From contig JASBRM010000136.1 in NCBI GenBank assembly GCA_030149405.1, forward strand, positions 1 through 10,505: DNA of 10,505 nt. Direction: 5' to 3'. Every line of letters starts with the position of its first letter. Position 1 is the stretch's first letter. Under the pieces are notes generated by a model. The model did no database searches. It saw only the letters and a list, made by a program, of their open reading frames with translations, and was not told the DNA's origin. This document shows, piece by piece, positions 1 through 6,746 of the stretch. Source of the DNA: Neptuniibacter sp. (GTDB lineage Bacteria; Pseudomonadota; Gammaproteobacteria; Pseudomonadales; Balneatricaceae). The position numbers and the translations under genes are program-made.

Positions 1-509
1 ATATCTCCGCAGAGCATCTTCAAAATGATGAATTCCCCTATCAACTTTCGCAACTCCTCTCCCTCAACCCTGATCTCCCTGCAGATAAAATTGAGCTGGA
101 AGTATTGGAAACAGCAGCCTTTGACGATATATCCATAGCGGTTGAGATCATTCGCCGCTGTCAGGCGTTGGGAGTTCGGTTTGCACTGGATGATTTTGGT
201 ACTGGTTACTCTTCCCTATCTTATTTACGCAAGATTGCCGTGGAAACGGTCAAAATAGATAAAAGCTTTGTCATTGACATGCTGGAAGATGAAGAAGACA
301 GAGCCATTGTTAAAGGCATTGTAGGTCTGGGTAAAGCCTTTGACAGAAGCATTGTTGCTGAAGGTGTTGAAACTGCTGCCCATGGCTGTTTGCTGCTGAA
401 TATGGGTTGTTATCTGGCGCAAGGATATGGCATTTCAAAGCCCATGCCTGCTGACCTGGTCCCTGACTGGATTGCTAATTTTAAGCTCTCTGATGAGTGG
501 AAAAACTAA
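1..509 (+). CDS. EAL-domain cyclic-di-GMP phosphodiesterase, C-terminal part (5' truncated by window)
   Basis: The reading frame (first full codon at base 3) is open from the left edge to the TAA at 507-509, giving about 168 residues. It is the later half of an EAL domain, which hydrolyses c-di-GMP to linear pGpG using two metal ions. Visible motifs are ELEVLET (about residues 32-38 of the fragment), the metal-binding DDFGTGYSSLSYL, the VKIDKSF strand with its catalytic lysine, the AEGVET loop with its glutamate, and AQGYGISKPMP near the end. These are the conserved metal and catalytic positions of active EAL enzymes, so the visible part gives no sign of degeneracy. The EAL signature itself and any GGDEF, PAS or sensor domains lie outside the window. 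A TTG at 105 is open in frame but lies inside the domain and is not a start. The gene converges on ddpX with only 5 bases between the stops. Confidence 0.93.
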   Translation, partial: ISAEHLQNDEFPYQLSQLLSLNPDLPADKIELEVLETAAFDDISIAVEIIRRCQALGVRFALDDFGTGYSSLSYLRKIAVETVKIDKSFVIDMLEDEEDRAIVKGIVGLGKAFDRSIVAEGVETAAHGCLLLNMGCYLAQGYGISKPMPADLVPDWIANFKLSDEWKN

Positions 510-514
510 AGCGA

Positions 515-1138
515 CTATTCAATCACAAAATCAAAATAACGTTTTGGATAGGGCTCATCCTGTAAGGTAAAGTGCCACCACTCCTGTTGAAAAGGCACAA
601 AGCCATTCTGCTCCATAACTCTTTGAAGCAGCATTCTATTAGCTCTTGCCTCCGGTCTGATCAACTGGCTATCAAACCAGGATTCCGGACCGAAATAATC
701 GAATTCGGTGCCCATCTCAAGTTCAGCACCAGATTCCCGATCAATGATTGTAAGGTCTACAGTACTGCCTCGACTATGACTGGACTGCTTCACCAGATAA
801 CCTTTCTTAAACAGGTCACTTCTATTCAGATCTGGAAAAAAGCGTTTCTGAGTCGCGCAGGGCTCAGCAACTTCACACCAACCAATAAAATGATCCACCG
901 CACGTTGTGGACGATAGGCATCAAAGATTTTCAGACCAAGTCCAAATTCAGATAGTTCATGTTGCACACGCTGTAATGCAATCGCCGTTGGCTTTGTAAT
1001 CCAGCAAGTCCCGCTTTCATATCCGGACACCCTAGATCCAACAAAGTTATCACCCGTGAAATACTTCAGATCGACAGATATTGACGGCTCAACATCGAGG
1101 ATGTTTGTAAATAACTCAGGTCTTGTTATATCAGACAA
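515..1138 (-). CDS. ddpX: D-alanyl-D-alanine dipeptidase (VanX/DdpX family, peptidase M15D)
   Basis: This 207-residue zinc dipeptidase should cleave D-Ala-D-Ala to D-alanine. Family active-site residues are all in place: Arg76 in DAYRP, zinc ligands His121 and Asp128 in SHSRGSTVD, and Glu186 (general base) with zinc ligand His189 in EWWHF. The spacings (His-x6-Asp and Glu-x2-His) match VanX. There is no signal peptide, so it is probably cytoplasmic, as VanX and E. coli DdpX are. The start is a TTG at 1136-1138. No ATG or GTG occurs between it and an in-frame stop at 1160-1162, and a TAAGG ribosome site lies 9 bases upstream. It is the last gene of the rluD-pgeF unit, 11 bases after the pgeF stop. 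Glycopeptide resistance is unlikely because no vanH or vanA-type ligase is present. D-Ala-D-Ala salvage or turnover is the more likely role (inference). Confidence 0.9.
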   Translation of the reverse strand: MSDITRPELFTNILDVEPSISVDLKYFTGDNFVGSRVSGYESGTCWITKPTAIALQRVQHELSEFGLGLKIFDAYRPQRAVDHFIGWCEVAEPCATQKRFFPDLNRSDLFKKGYLVKQSSHSRGSTVDLTIIDRESGAELEMGTEFDYFGPESWFDSQLIRPEARANRMLLQRVMEQNGFVPFQQEWWHFTLQDEPYPKRYFDFVIE

Positions 1139-1147
1139 TGTATAAGG

Positions 1148-1152
1148 CCTTA
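1148..1152 (-). promoter_or_regulatory. Ribosome binding site deciding the TTG start of ddpX
   Basis: On the minus strand this reads TAAGG, 9 bases before the TTG at 1136-1138. It overlaps the TAA stop of pgeF (1150-1152), so ribosomes finishing pgeF cover it. This suggests translational coupling and supports the TTG as the true start. Confidence 0.5.
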
Positions 1153-1887
1153 CTCTTTCTCAATCCAGATCAGACTCGCCATACGACCCGTCTTGCCATC
1201 ACGTCGATATGAAAAAAAACGTTCCTGATCAGTGTAAGTGCATAAGTCACAACCCGAGATTTCAGTGACACCTGCTTTTTCCAAACGCATCTCCGCCAAC
1301 TGATATATATTCGCCAGATATTTTCCTGTTTTTCCTTCTACAGGAACAAAAGCTGTTTTGGACTCGGGTTGTTTTGCAACAAACTGCTGCAAAACTTCTT
1401 CACCTACTTCAAACGCAGAAGGCCCTATTGCCGGGCCTAACCATACATACACATCTTCTGGGTGATCAAAAATTGCCAAAGTGTTCTCAAGCATACCATC
1501 AAGCAGGCCTCTCCAGCCGGCGTGGGCAACCGCAACTTTTTGCCCTTGTTTATCCGCAAAAAATACCGGTAGGCAATCGGCCGTCATTACGACACAGGCC
1601 TGACCTGTTTCATCGCTCCAACAGGCATCTGCCTGATGAACAATTCCATCCGATGAAGCTTTGACCAATTCGGTGCCATGGACCTGCTGTAACCATTGAG
1701 GTGACGTATTTAAACCCAAGCTCTGTAATAACTGAGCACGGTTCCGGGCTACACATTCAGCATCATCCTCAACATGATTGCCCAGATTCAGACTATCAAA
1801 CGGAGCTTCACTAAAACCACCCAGCCGAGTGGTTGTAAGGGCTTTTACCTTTTTAGGTGCCTGCCACTGAGCCGTTATAAATTGCAC
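1150..1887 (-). CDS. pgeF: Peptidoglycan editing factor PgeF (YfiH/laccase-domain, DUF152 family)
   Basis: This 245-residue protein is close to the length of E. coli YfiH/PgeF. The family is a metal-binding cytosolic enzyme reported to remove UDP-MurNAc-L-Ser wrongly made by MurC, keeping L-alanine at position 1 of the stem peptide. Homologues also act on purine nucleosides. The putative metal/active-site residues are His70 (QVHG), Cys105 (TADCLPV) and His122 (VAHAGWRG), followed by GPAIGPSAFEVG and the C-terminal CDLCTY and FFSYRRDG blocks. The start is GTG at 1885-1887, only 3 bases after the rluD stop, with GGATGA at the end of rluD serving as ribosome site. The rluD-pgeF pair is conserved in many gammaproteobacteria. 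Older annotations call such proteins polyphenol oxidase or laccase-domain protein. Confidence 0.93.
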   Translation of the reverse strand: MQFITAQWQAPKKVKALTTTRLGGFSEAPFDSLNLGNHVEDDAECVARNRAQLLQSLGLNTSPQWLQQVHGTELVKASSDGIVHQADACWSDETGQACVVMTADCLPVFFADKQGQKVAVAHAGWRGLLDGMLENTLAIFDHPEDVYVWLGPAIGPSAFEVGEEVLQQFVAKQPESKTAFVPVEGKTGKYLANIYQLAEMRLEKAGVTEISGCDLCTYTDQERFFSYRRDGKTGRMASLIWIEKE

Positions 1888-1890
1888 GGT

Positions 1891-2859
1891 TTAGTCATCC
1901 AGTTCATGCGATTCGGCATCAGTGATAAGAACCTCTATCAGGTTTTGCATATCTTCCGGCAGATCCACTTCCCAGGACATCAGTTCACCTGTATTGGGAT
2001 GCCATAATTCCAGCTTTTTAGCATGCAAAGCCTGGCGCTTGAATTGGCGCAACGTTTCGACCATCTCATCACTACAGCCTTTAGGTAAGCGGAACCGACC
2101 GCCATAAACCTGATCACCAATCAGGGGGTAGTTAATATGCGCCATGTGTACGCGTATCTGATGGGTACGCCCAGTTTCCAGCTTAAGACGGATATGGGTA
2201 TGGGCACGTAACTTTTGCAACACCCGGTAATGAGTAATCGCTTCTTTACCTACCCCGACTACCGCCATTTTCTGACGGTTTTTGGAGTGCCGCCCCATAG
2301 GTTCGTCGACAGTACCACCACCGGTCATAACGCCGTGAACCACTGCTTCATATTCACGCCCCATGGAACGCTCCTGCAGCTGATCTACCAATTCGGTTTG
2401 AGCCGCAATGGTTTTCGCAACAACCATAAGTCCAGTCGTGTCCATATCCAAACGATGCACAATACCCGCTCTGGGTACCTGAGCAATATCAGGGCAATGA
2501 AACAACAACCCATTCAATAATGTGCCATCACGATGACCTACCGCAGGGTGAACGACTAAGCCCGCAGGTTTGTTAATCACCAGAATGTCGTCATCCTCGT
2601 AAACGATATCAAGAGGAATATCCTGAGGCTGATGATCTTCTATAACTTCCAACTCAGCTTCAATGGCAACCTTTTCTCCGCCTGCTAATTTATCTCTGGG
2701 GCGTTTAGTTTCACCGTCCACAGTAAGGCAGCCTTCTTTGATCCAGTTTTGCAAACGGGAACGGGAGTAATCAGGAAATAACTGGGCAACAGCCTGGTCC
2801 AGGCGTTTCCCAACAAGGTCATCAGTGACTGTTGCTTCGAGTTGTATAAGGTCAGACAT
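1891..2859 (-). CDS. rluD: 23S rRNA pseudouridine(1911/1915/1917) synthase RluD
   Basis: This 322-residue protein (E. coli RluD is 326) isomerises three uridines in helix 69 of 23S rRNA, at the ribosomal subunit interface. An N-terminal S4 RNA-binding domain covers roughly residues 17-75 (GKRLDQAVAQLFPDYSRSRL). The RluA-type catalytic domain follows, with the NKPAGLVVHP strand at 96-105, the catalytic aspartate Asp138 in IVHRLDMDTTG, and the ETGRTHQIRVHMAH motif at 228-241. The start is ATG at 2857-2859. No strong Shine-Dalgarno sequence precedes it. It heads the rluD-pgeF-ddpX unit and is divergent from bamD, the same arrangement as E. coli rluD/bamD. RluA and RluC are paralogues, but the S4 domain, length and neighbours point to RluD. 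Confidence 0.95.
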   Translation of the reverse strand: MSDLIQLEATVTDDLVGKRLDQAVAQLFPDYSRSRLQNWIKEGCLTVDGETKRPRDKLAGGEKVAIEAELEVIEDHQPQDIPLDIVYEDDDILVINKPAGLVVHPAVGHRDGTLLNGLLFHCPDIAQVPRAGIVHRLDMDTTGLMVVAKTIAAQTELVDQLQERSMGREYEAVVHGVMTGGGTVDEPMGRHSKNRQKMAVVGVGKEAITHYRVLQKLRAHTHIRLKLETGRTHQIRVHMAHINYPLIGDQVYGGRFRLPKGCSDEMVETLRQFKRQALHAKKLELWHPNTGELMSWEVDLPEDMQNLIEVLITDAESHELDD

Positions 2860-2930
2860 GAAACGTGTAAGAACTTTAGAGCAGAGTCTGTTAACAGGCC
2901 CTGTGAGTTGTGTTTAAATAGGCCGTTAAA

Positions 2931-2974
2931 TTTGTCCGGCCATTACTGTGCTCAGTATAACTGTTCAGGCCGGA
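2931..2974 (+). promoter_or_regulatory. Candidate bamD promoter framed by a 7-base inverted repeat
   Basis: The 140-base region between the divergent rluD and bamD starts must hold promoters for both. For bamD, TTGTCC (2932-2937) and TATAAC (2956-2961) are separated by 18 bases and resemble sigma-70 -35 and -10 boxes. TCCGGCC at 2935-2941 and GGCCGGA at 2968-2974 form a perfect 7-base inverted repeat around the -10 box. No clear sigma-70 pair was found for rluD on the other strand. The call rests only on matching to consensus by eye. Confidence 0.35.
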
Positions 2975-2999
2975 GACTACACCGGGATTAGTAATAAAG

Positions 3000-3947
3000 A
3001 TGCGCATCACTAAAATTACAGCTGTATTGATTCTTTCTTTGGTTATGTCGGCCTGTTCATGGTTTGAAGACGTAACAGTCGCACCTGACATTCCAGAGCA
3101 ACAGCTTTATCAAGAAGCTATTCAAGCGATGGATGAAGAAAATTTTGAAGTCGCAATCGAGAAGCTGCAACTGCTTGAATCCCGCTACCCGTTTGGTCGT
3201 TACTCTGAACAAGCACAGCTTGAACTCATTTTCGCATACTTCAGCAATTATGAGCCTGAAGCAGCACGCGCATCTGCAGACCGTTTTATCCGCCTGCACC
3301 CTAACCACGCAAATATCGATTATGCCTACTACTTAAAAGGGCTAACAGCCTTTGAGCAGGACATCTCCTGGATCACTCAGTACCTGCCTGTAGACGAAAC
3401 ACAGCGCGACCCAGGGGCTGCACTGGACTCCTTTGAAAGCTTCAGTACTTTGGTCAACCGTTACCCTAACAGCCAGTATGCTCCAGACGCGCAAAAACGT
3501 ATGGTGTACCTGAAAAACCGTCTAGCCGCATATGAAGTACATGTAGGCCGTTACTACATTCAGCGCGAAGCCTTTGTTGCAGCCGTTAACCGCGGCCGTT
3601 ACGTTATCGAAAACATGCAGGAAACACCCGCAACTCCGGATGCACTGGCGATTATGGTGGAAGGTTACACAAGACTCGGCCAACAAAAACTTGCTGCCGA
3701 CACTCTGACCGTACTTAATCAGAACTTCCCGGATTATCAATATCGCCCAATATTTAAAGGCGAAAAGACCTTGTTTGATGCAGCTACCTTTGATCTGTTC
3801 AGCGATGCTGAAGCCGCTCCAGAGATAGCACCTGTTCGCATGAAACGGTCTGCAAAAACTGAAACAGAAAAAGCAGATGAACGATCTGTTTTTAGTCGGA
3901 TGACATTTGGCATCTTTGATGACGAAGAGCCTGAAGCAGCCAAATAA
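3000..3947 (+). CDS. bamD: Outer membrane protein assembly lipoprotein BamD (ComL/YfiO)
   Basis: BamD is the essential periplasmic lipoprotein of the BAM complex, which with BamA folds beta-barrel proteins into the outer membrane. The 315-residue product opens with a lipoprotein signal peptide ([15 protein letters not shown]); Cys19 is the lipidated residue. Tetratricopeptide-type helical repeats fill roughly residues 33-245, with typical segments such as [39 protein letters not shown] and [20 protein letters not shown]. coli BamD is about 245 residues. This protein carries a further charged tail of about 65 residues, rich in Ala, Glu and Lys and ending in EEPEAAK; longer BamD proteins of this kind occur in Pseudomonas. 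The ATG is at 3000-3002 behind a weak ribosome site. It is transcribed alone, divergent from rluD and followed by a strong terminator. Confidence 0.95.
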   Translation: MRITKITAVLILSLVMSACSWFEDVTVAPDIPEQQLYQEAIQAMDEENFEVAIEKLQLLESRYPFGRYSEQAQLELIFAYFSNYEPEAARASADRFIRLHPNHANIDYAYYLKGLTAFEQDISWITQYLPVDETQRDPGAALDSFESFSTLVNRYPNSQYAPDAQKRMVYLKNRLAAYEVHVGRYYIQREAFVAAVNRGRYVIENMQETPATPDALAIMVEGYTRLGQQKLAADTLTVLNQNFPDYQYRPIFKGEKTLFDAATFDLFSDAEAAPEIAPVRMKRSAKTETEKADERSVFSRMTFGIFDDEEPEAAK

Positions 3948-3961
3948 GATAAAAAAACACT

Positions 3962-3990
3962 AAAAAAGGCACCTATTTGGTGCCTTTTTT
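3962..3990 (+). terminator. Rho-independent terminator of bamD
   Basis: A perfect 12-base stem is formed by AAAAAAGGCACC (3962-3973) and GGTGCCTTTTTT (3979-3990) around a TATTT loop. The T-run lies directly after the GC-rich half of the stem. It sits 14 bases past the bamD stop. The A-run on the other side gives it bidirectional symmetry, but no minus-strand gene ends here. Confidence 0.9.
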
Positions 3991-4030
3991 ATTTTCTTAA
4001 TATTTCTGATTACAAAAGCGGTTTTATTAC

Positions 4031-4060
4031 TTTTCAGCTGAATACCCGTTTGCATACAAT
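4031..4060 (+). promoter_or_regulatory. Candidate nadE promoter
   Basis: TTTTCA (4031-4036) and TACAAT (4055-4060) are spaced by 18 bases, 33 bases before the nadE ATG. Because bamD ends in a strong terminator, nadE needs its own promoter and this is the best match seen. The -35 box is weak (4 of 6). Confidence 0.35.
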
Positions 4061-4093
4061 GGTTCTGAACTACCTACAGTAAAGAGAATAATC

Positions 4094-4930
4094 ATGATTC
4101 TGGCGGAAGAGATTATAAAAGAGATGCGCGTAATACCGGAGATAAACCCGGCGGAAGAGATTGCTCGCAGAGTCAATTTTATCAAGGCAACACTTAAGGC
4201 CTCAGGATTAAAACATTTGGTTCTGGGCATCAGTGGAGGTGTCGACTCCTCCACCTGTGGGCGCCTTGCACAGCTTGCTGTAGACGCACTTAATCAGGAA
4301 GAAGCGACACAGGATTACAAATTCGTAGCGGTCAGGCTTCCATACGGAACGCAGAAGGATGAAGAAGATGCACAAGTCGCACTCTCCTTTATCCAGCCCA
4401 GTGTAAACCTGGCTATCAATGTTAAACCAGGTGTAGACGGCATTCATTCTGAAGTGCTGTCAGCCATGCAGGGTACAGACCTGCATGAAGCCAATGATCA
4501 TGCGATCGATTTTGCCAAAGGCAATGTTAAAGCCCGTGCTCGTATGGTTGCCCAATATGAAGTGGGTGGGATTGTTGGCGGCTTGATTTTAGGTACCGAC
4601 CACTCCGCTGAAAACATTACTGGCTTTTATACCAAATGGGGTGATGGTGCATGTGATCTGGTGCCTCTATTCGGCCTGAGCAAACGTCAGGTCCGCCTGT
4701 TGGCGAAAACGCTTGGAGCGCCGGCGTTATTAGTGGAAAAAACTCCAACTGCTGATCTTGAATGCCTCACGCCACAAAAAGCAGATGAGCATGCCTTAGG
4801 CCTAACCTATGATCAGATAGATGACTTTTTAGAAGGTAAAGCTGTGAGTAAGGAAGTCTCTGAAAAGATCATAGAAATCTATACCAAAACTCAGCATAAG
4901 CGCGCTCCGATACCTACGGTATACGATTAG
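4094..4930 (+). CDS. nadE: NH3-dependent NAD(+) synthetase NadE
   Basis: The 278-residue protein (E. coli NadE is 275) catalyses the last step of NAD synthesis: nicotinate adenine dinucleotide plus ATP and ammonia gives NAD, AMP and pyrophosphate. The N-type ATP pyrophosphatase P-loop SGGVDSS is at residues 47-53. It is followed by [14 protein letters not shown] (77-90), [12 protein letters not shown] (144-155), [19 protein letters not shown] (167-185) and KTPTADLE (216-223), all close to the E. coli sequence. There is no N-terminal nitrilase-type glutaminase domain, so it should use free ammonia rather than glutamine. The ATG at 4094-4096 follows a weak AAAGAG ribosome site. It is a single-gene unit, with terminators before and after. 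Its position between bamD and thiO differs from Pseudomonas, where pilS and pilR lie there. Confidence 0.95.
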   Translation: MILAEEIIKEMRVIPEINPAEEIARRVNFIKATLKASGLKHLVLGISGGVDSSTCGRLAQLAVDALNQEEATQDYKFVAVRLPYGTQKDEEDAQVALSFIQPSVNLAINVKPGVDGIHSEVLSAMQGTDLHEANDHAIDFAKGNVKARARMVAQYEVGGIVGGLILGTDHSAENITGFYTKWGDGACDLVPLFGLSKRQVRLLAKTLGAPALLVEKTPTADLECLTPQKADEHALGLTYDQIDDFLEGKAVSKEVSEKIIEIYTKTQHKRAPIPTVYD

Positions 4931-4948
4931 TCTGAAGCTTCAGAACCT

Positions 4949-4977
4949 AAAAAGGCGGGGAATTAACCCGCCTTTTT
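4949..4977. terminator. Bidirectional terminator between nadE and thiO
   Basis: An 11-base stem is formed by AAAAAGGCGGG (4949-4959) and CCCGCCTTTTT (4967-4977), with a 7-base loop GAATTAA. It lies 18 bases past the nadE stop and 21 bases past the thiO stop, which faces it. The A-run and T-run on the two sides fit termination in both directions. Confidence 0.9.
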
Positions 4978-4998
4978 CTTTTTATTCAGTAGGTAGCT

Positions 4999-6084
4999 CT
5001 ATCGATCAACTCTATAAGGCTCAGATGGAATAATCGGCTTACGCCGTAAAATCAAATCTGCTAACAATCGGGTTGATGCTGGTGCCAACACCAATCCATT
5101 TCGGTATTGGCCTGCATTCACATACAAATTATCCACACCCGGTACGGAGCCAATATAAGGAATGCCTTCAGGAGATCCTGGTCGTAACCCAGACCAATGA
5201 TGCTCTACCGGATATTCCCTGAGCTTAGGAATAATATCCACAGCCGTTTCATACAGGGATTTTGCAGCTTCTTCAGTTGTACGCTTTTCGAAACCAATAC
5301 GCTCTAAGGTACTGCCGACAAGCACCCTTCCATCATTACGAGGGATTACATATCGGCCACCCTTAAGCACCACTCGGTCCACAAGGCCTGGTACCGCCTT
5401 AAACAGCATCATCTGACCATGAACAGGCTCAACAGGCAGTTCCACTCCAACAGGTTTCAGAAGTTCTCCGCTCCATGCTCCGGACGCAACCACAACTTTA
5501 TCTGCATACAGTTTTCCGGCAGAAGTTTTTACCCCTACAACCTGCGTATTCTCTAGAATCAGTTCCGATACTTCATTGTGTTCCTGAAGATCGATATTAG
5601 AATTGAGCTCCATACTCCTACGCAGTGACTGACCTAAACGCGGATTTCTTATACTGGAGACCTCAGGCATCCACAGACCTTCCTGCAGATCTGAGATAAG
5701 CTCAGGTTCTTTTGCATAGAGGAAATCAGAGTCGACTAAACGCAACGGGCGGTGATATTTTTCAGCCCATGCCAAAGCATCTGCCTGATCTTCTACTGCC
5801 ACCATTAACATGCCCTTCTGGCGCAACTCAGGGTCGATACCCGTTTCTTCCAGAAGCTCTGTAGCCAGATGCACATAACTACTCTGAGACCAGGTTGCTA
5901 ATTGCGTCACCGGCTCCGGGTAACGCCACGGATAGAGCGGAGAGACAATCCCACCGCCTGCCCAGGAAGACTCCTGAGCACAACCTTTGCGATCAATAAG
6001 TGTAACTTTCACGCCCGATTGGGCGAGCTCTCGCGCCATCATCATACCTATGACGCCAGCGCCGATAATCAGAACATCTGACAT
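4999..6084 (-). CDS. thiO: Glycine oxidase ThiO (FAD-dependent, thiamine biosynthesis)
   Basis: The 361-residue enzyme belongs to the DAO family of FAD-dependent amine oxidases. ThiO oxidises glycine to iminoglycine (dehydroglycine), the building block for the thiazole ring of thiamine, releasing hydrogen peroxide. The FAD Rossmann motif GAGVIG is at residues 8-13, with Asp31 closing the dinucleotide fold. ESSWAGGGIVSPLYPWRYP (38-56), GRYVIPRNDGRVLVGST (243-259) and SGLRPGSPEGIPYIG (298-312, Arg301 probably holding the substrate carboxylate) are typical. The C-terminal FAD segment reads GQYRNGLVLAPA, where many relatives have His in place of the Gln. The ATG at 6082-6084 has AGGA 5 bases upstream. 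It is the last gene after pilY1, pilE and fimT. A thiO gene beside fimT is also found in Pseudomonas. No other thi genes are in the window. Confidence 0.92.
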   Translation of the reverse strand: MSDVLIIGAGVIGMMMARELAQSGVKVTLIDRKGCAQESSWAGGGIVSPLYPWRYPEPVTQLATWSQSSYVHLATELLEETGIDPELRQKGMLMVAVEDQADALAWAEKYHRPLRLVDSDFLYAKEPELISDLQEGLWMPEVSSIRNPRLGQSLRRSMELNSNIDLQEHNEVSELILENTQVVGVKTSAGKLYADKVVVASGAWSGELLKPVGVELPVEPVHGQMMLFKAVPGLVDRVVLKGGRYVIPRNDGRVLVGSTLERIGFEKRTTEEAAKSLYETAVDIIPKLREYPVEHHWSGLRPGSPEGIPYIGSVPGVDNLYVNAGQYRNGLVLAPASTRLLADLILRRKPIIPSEPYRVDR

Positions 6085-6147
6085 GGAAATCCTAAATATA
6101 AAACATAGAGCCCTGTATTCTGCTCTTACTCATGAAGGATGCCAAGT

Positions 6148-6693
6148 TCAATATGAGGTGACACGATAACGCCCGGTTAAAGACACCACGACTCCCGCTT
6201 GCTCACCTTCAGAAGTACTTATTTTAAAGGTGCCATTACTGCCACCGCGCACGGTCCCATCGGAGTCGTAAATCAGCATATCACCACGATTCCAAATGAC
6301 CTCAGCACCCTGGATATCCAGATCAAACCAGCCCAATAGTCGTTCGGAATTATCAAATACATTGTTGTAATCAGAATCCAGAAAAAGAATGGCATACTGC
6401 CACTGCTGTTTTGAGCTTTTGCTGTAACTGGCACAAGAAACATTATCTTCTGTACGACATAATGCAACTCGTTGGCGTTTATCAACGGCTTCTGTGCGTG
6501 CTCTCGCTAACATGGTTAACAAAGCAGATTTCGCGCTACTGACCTGAGCGTCAGAAATAAGGGTATTTAAACCCGGTACCGCGATAAAAATCAGGATTGA
6601 AGCTATTGCCAAAGTGACAACCAGCTCATATAAAGAAAACCCCCGCAAACGCAAGGGCACCTCGAACCTAACAGGCCGAACAATACCTTCCAT
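6148..6693 (-). CDS. fimT: GspH/FimT-family type IV minor pilin with C-terminal GRxR motif
   Basis: The 181-residue product has a class III prepilin signal. An 18-residue basic leader ends in Gly18, PilD should cut before Phe19, and the conserved Glu+5 is Glu23 (GFSLYELVVTLAI). The hydrophobic N-terminal helix follows to about residue 42. SAKSALLTMLARARTEAVDKRQRV is the family hallmark after the helix; Cys79 and Cys87 may form a disulfide. The protein ends SLTGRYRVTSY. The GRYR at 174-177 matches the GRxR motif reported to bind DNA in competence FimT proteins, so a role in DNA uptake is possible (inference). FimU, a pilus-assembly paralogue, is the main alternative. The ATG at 6691-6693 has AGGGAG 7 bases upstream. 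It lies 53 bases after pilE and 63 bases before thiO. Confidence 0.85.
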   Translation of the reverse strand: MEGIVRPVRFEVPLRLRGFSLYELVVTLAIASILIFIAVPGLNTLISDAQVSSAKSALLTMLARARTEAVDKRQRVALCRTEDNVSCASYSKSSKQQWQYAILFLDSDYNNVFDNSERLLGWFDLDIQGAEVIWNRGDMLIYDSDGTVRGGSNGTFKISTSEGEQAGVVVSLTGRYRVTSY

Positions 6694-6700
6694 GGTATAT

Positions 6701-6706
6701 CTCCCT
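6701..6706 (-). promoter_or_regulatory. Ribosome binding site of fimT
   Basis: It reads AGGGAG on the minus strand, 7 bases before the fimT ATG. This is the strongest Shine-Dalgarno match in the pilus block, and it selects the start that yields an 18-residue prepilin leader. Confidence 0.6.
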
Positions 6707-6709
6707 GAA

Positions 6710-6729
6710 AATTAACATCCATGTTAATT
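6710..6729. repeat. Perfect 20-base palindrome-like dyad between pilE and fimT
   Basis: AATTAACAT (6710-6718) and ATGTTAATT (6721-6729) are perfect reverse complements separated by CC. A two-base loop is too tight for a stable full RNA hairpin, and there is no T-run, so a terminator is unlikely. The symmetry suits a dimeric DNA-binding protein. It lies 4 bases upstream of the fimT ribosome site. Confidence 0.6.
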
Positions 6730-6746
6730 GTTAGAGTATCTGAATT

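Noticed and set aside
1..509. Functional link between the EAL protein and PilY1-controlled c-di-GMP signalling
   Set aside because: PilY1 affects c-di-GMP in Pseudomonas, but here the genes are over 6 kb apart in separate transcription units, so there is no sequence support for a link.
572..955. 127-codon open frame on the plus strand antisense to ddpX
   Set aside because: It lies wholly inside ddpX, whose active-site residues are intact on the other strand. Its translation shows no recognisable family.
515..1138. vanX-type vancomycin resistance gene
   Set aside because: No vanH, vanA/B-type ligase or vanRS genes are adjacent. The neighbours are rluD and pgeF, and the likely host is Gram-negative.
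1150..1887. True multicopper oxidase (laccase)
   Set aside because: The old laccase label comes from family naming. The single His/Cys/His set and small size fit PgeF, not a multicopper oxidase.
4208..4447. 79-codon open frame antisense to nadE
   Set aside because: It is a shadow of the conserved nadE frame, with no ribosome site noticed and no family-like sequence.
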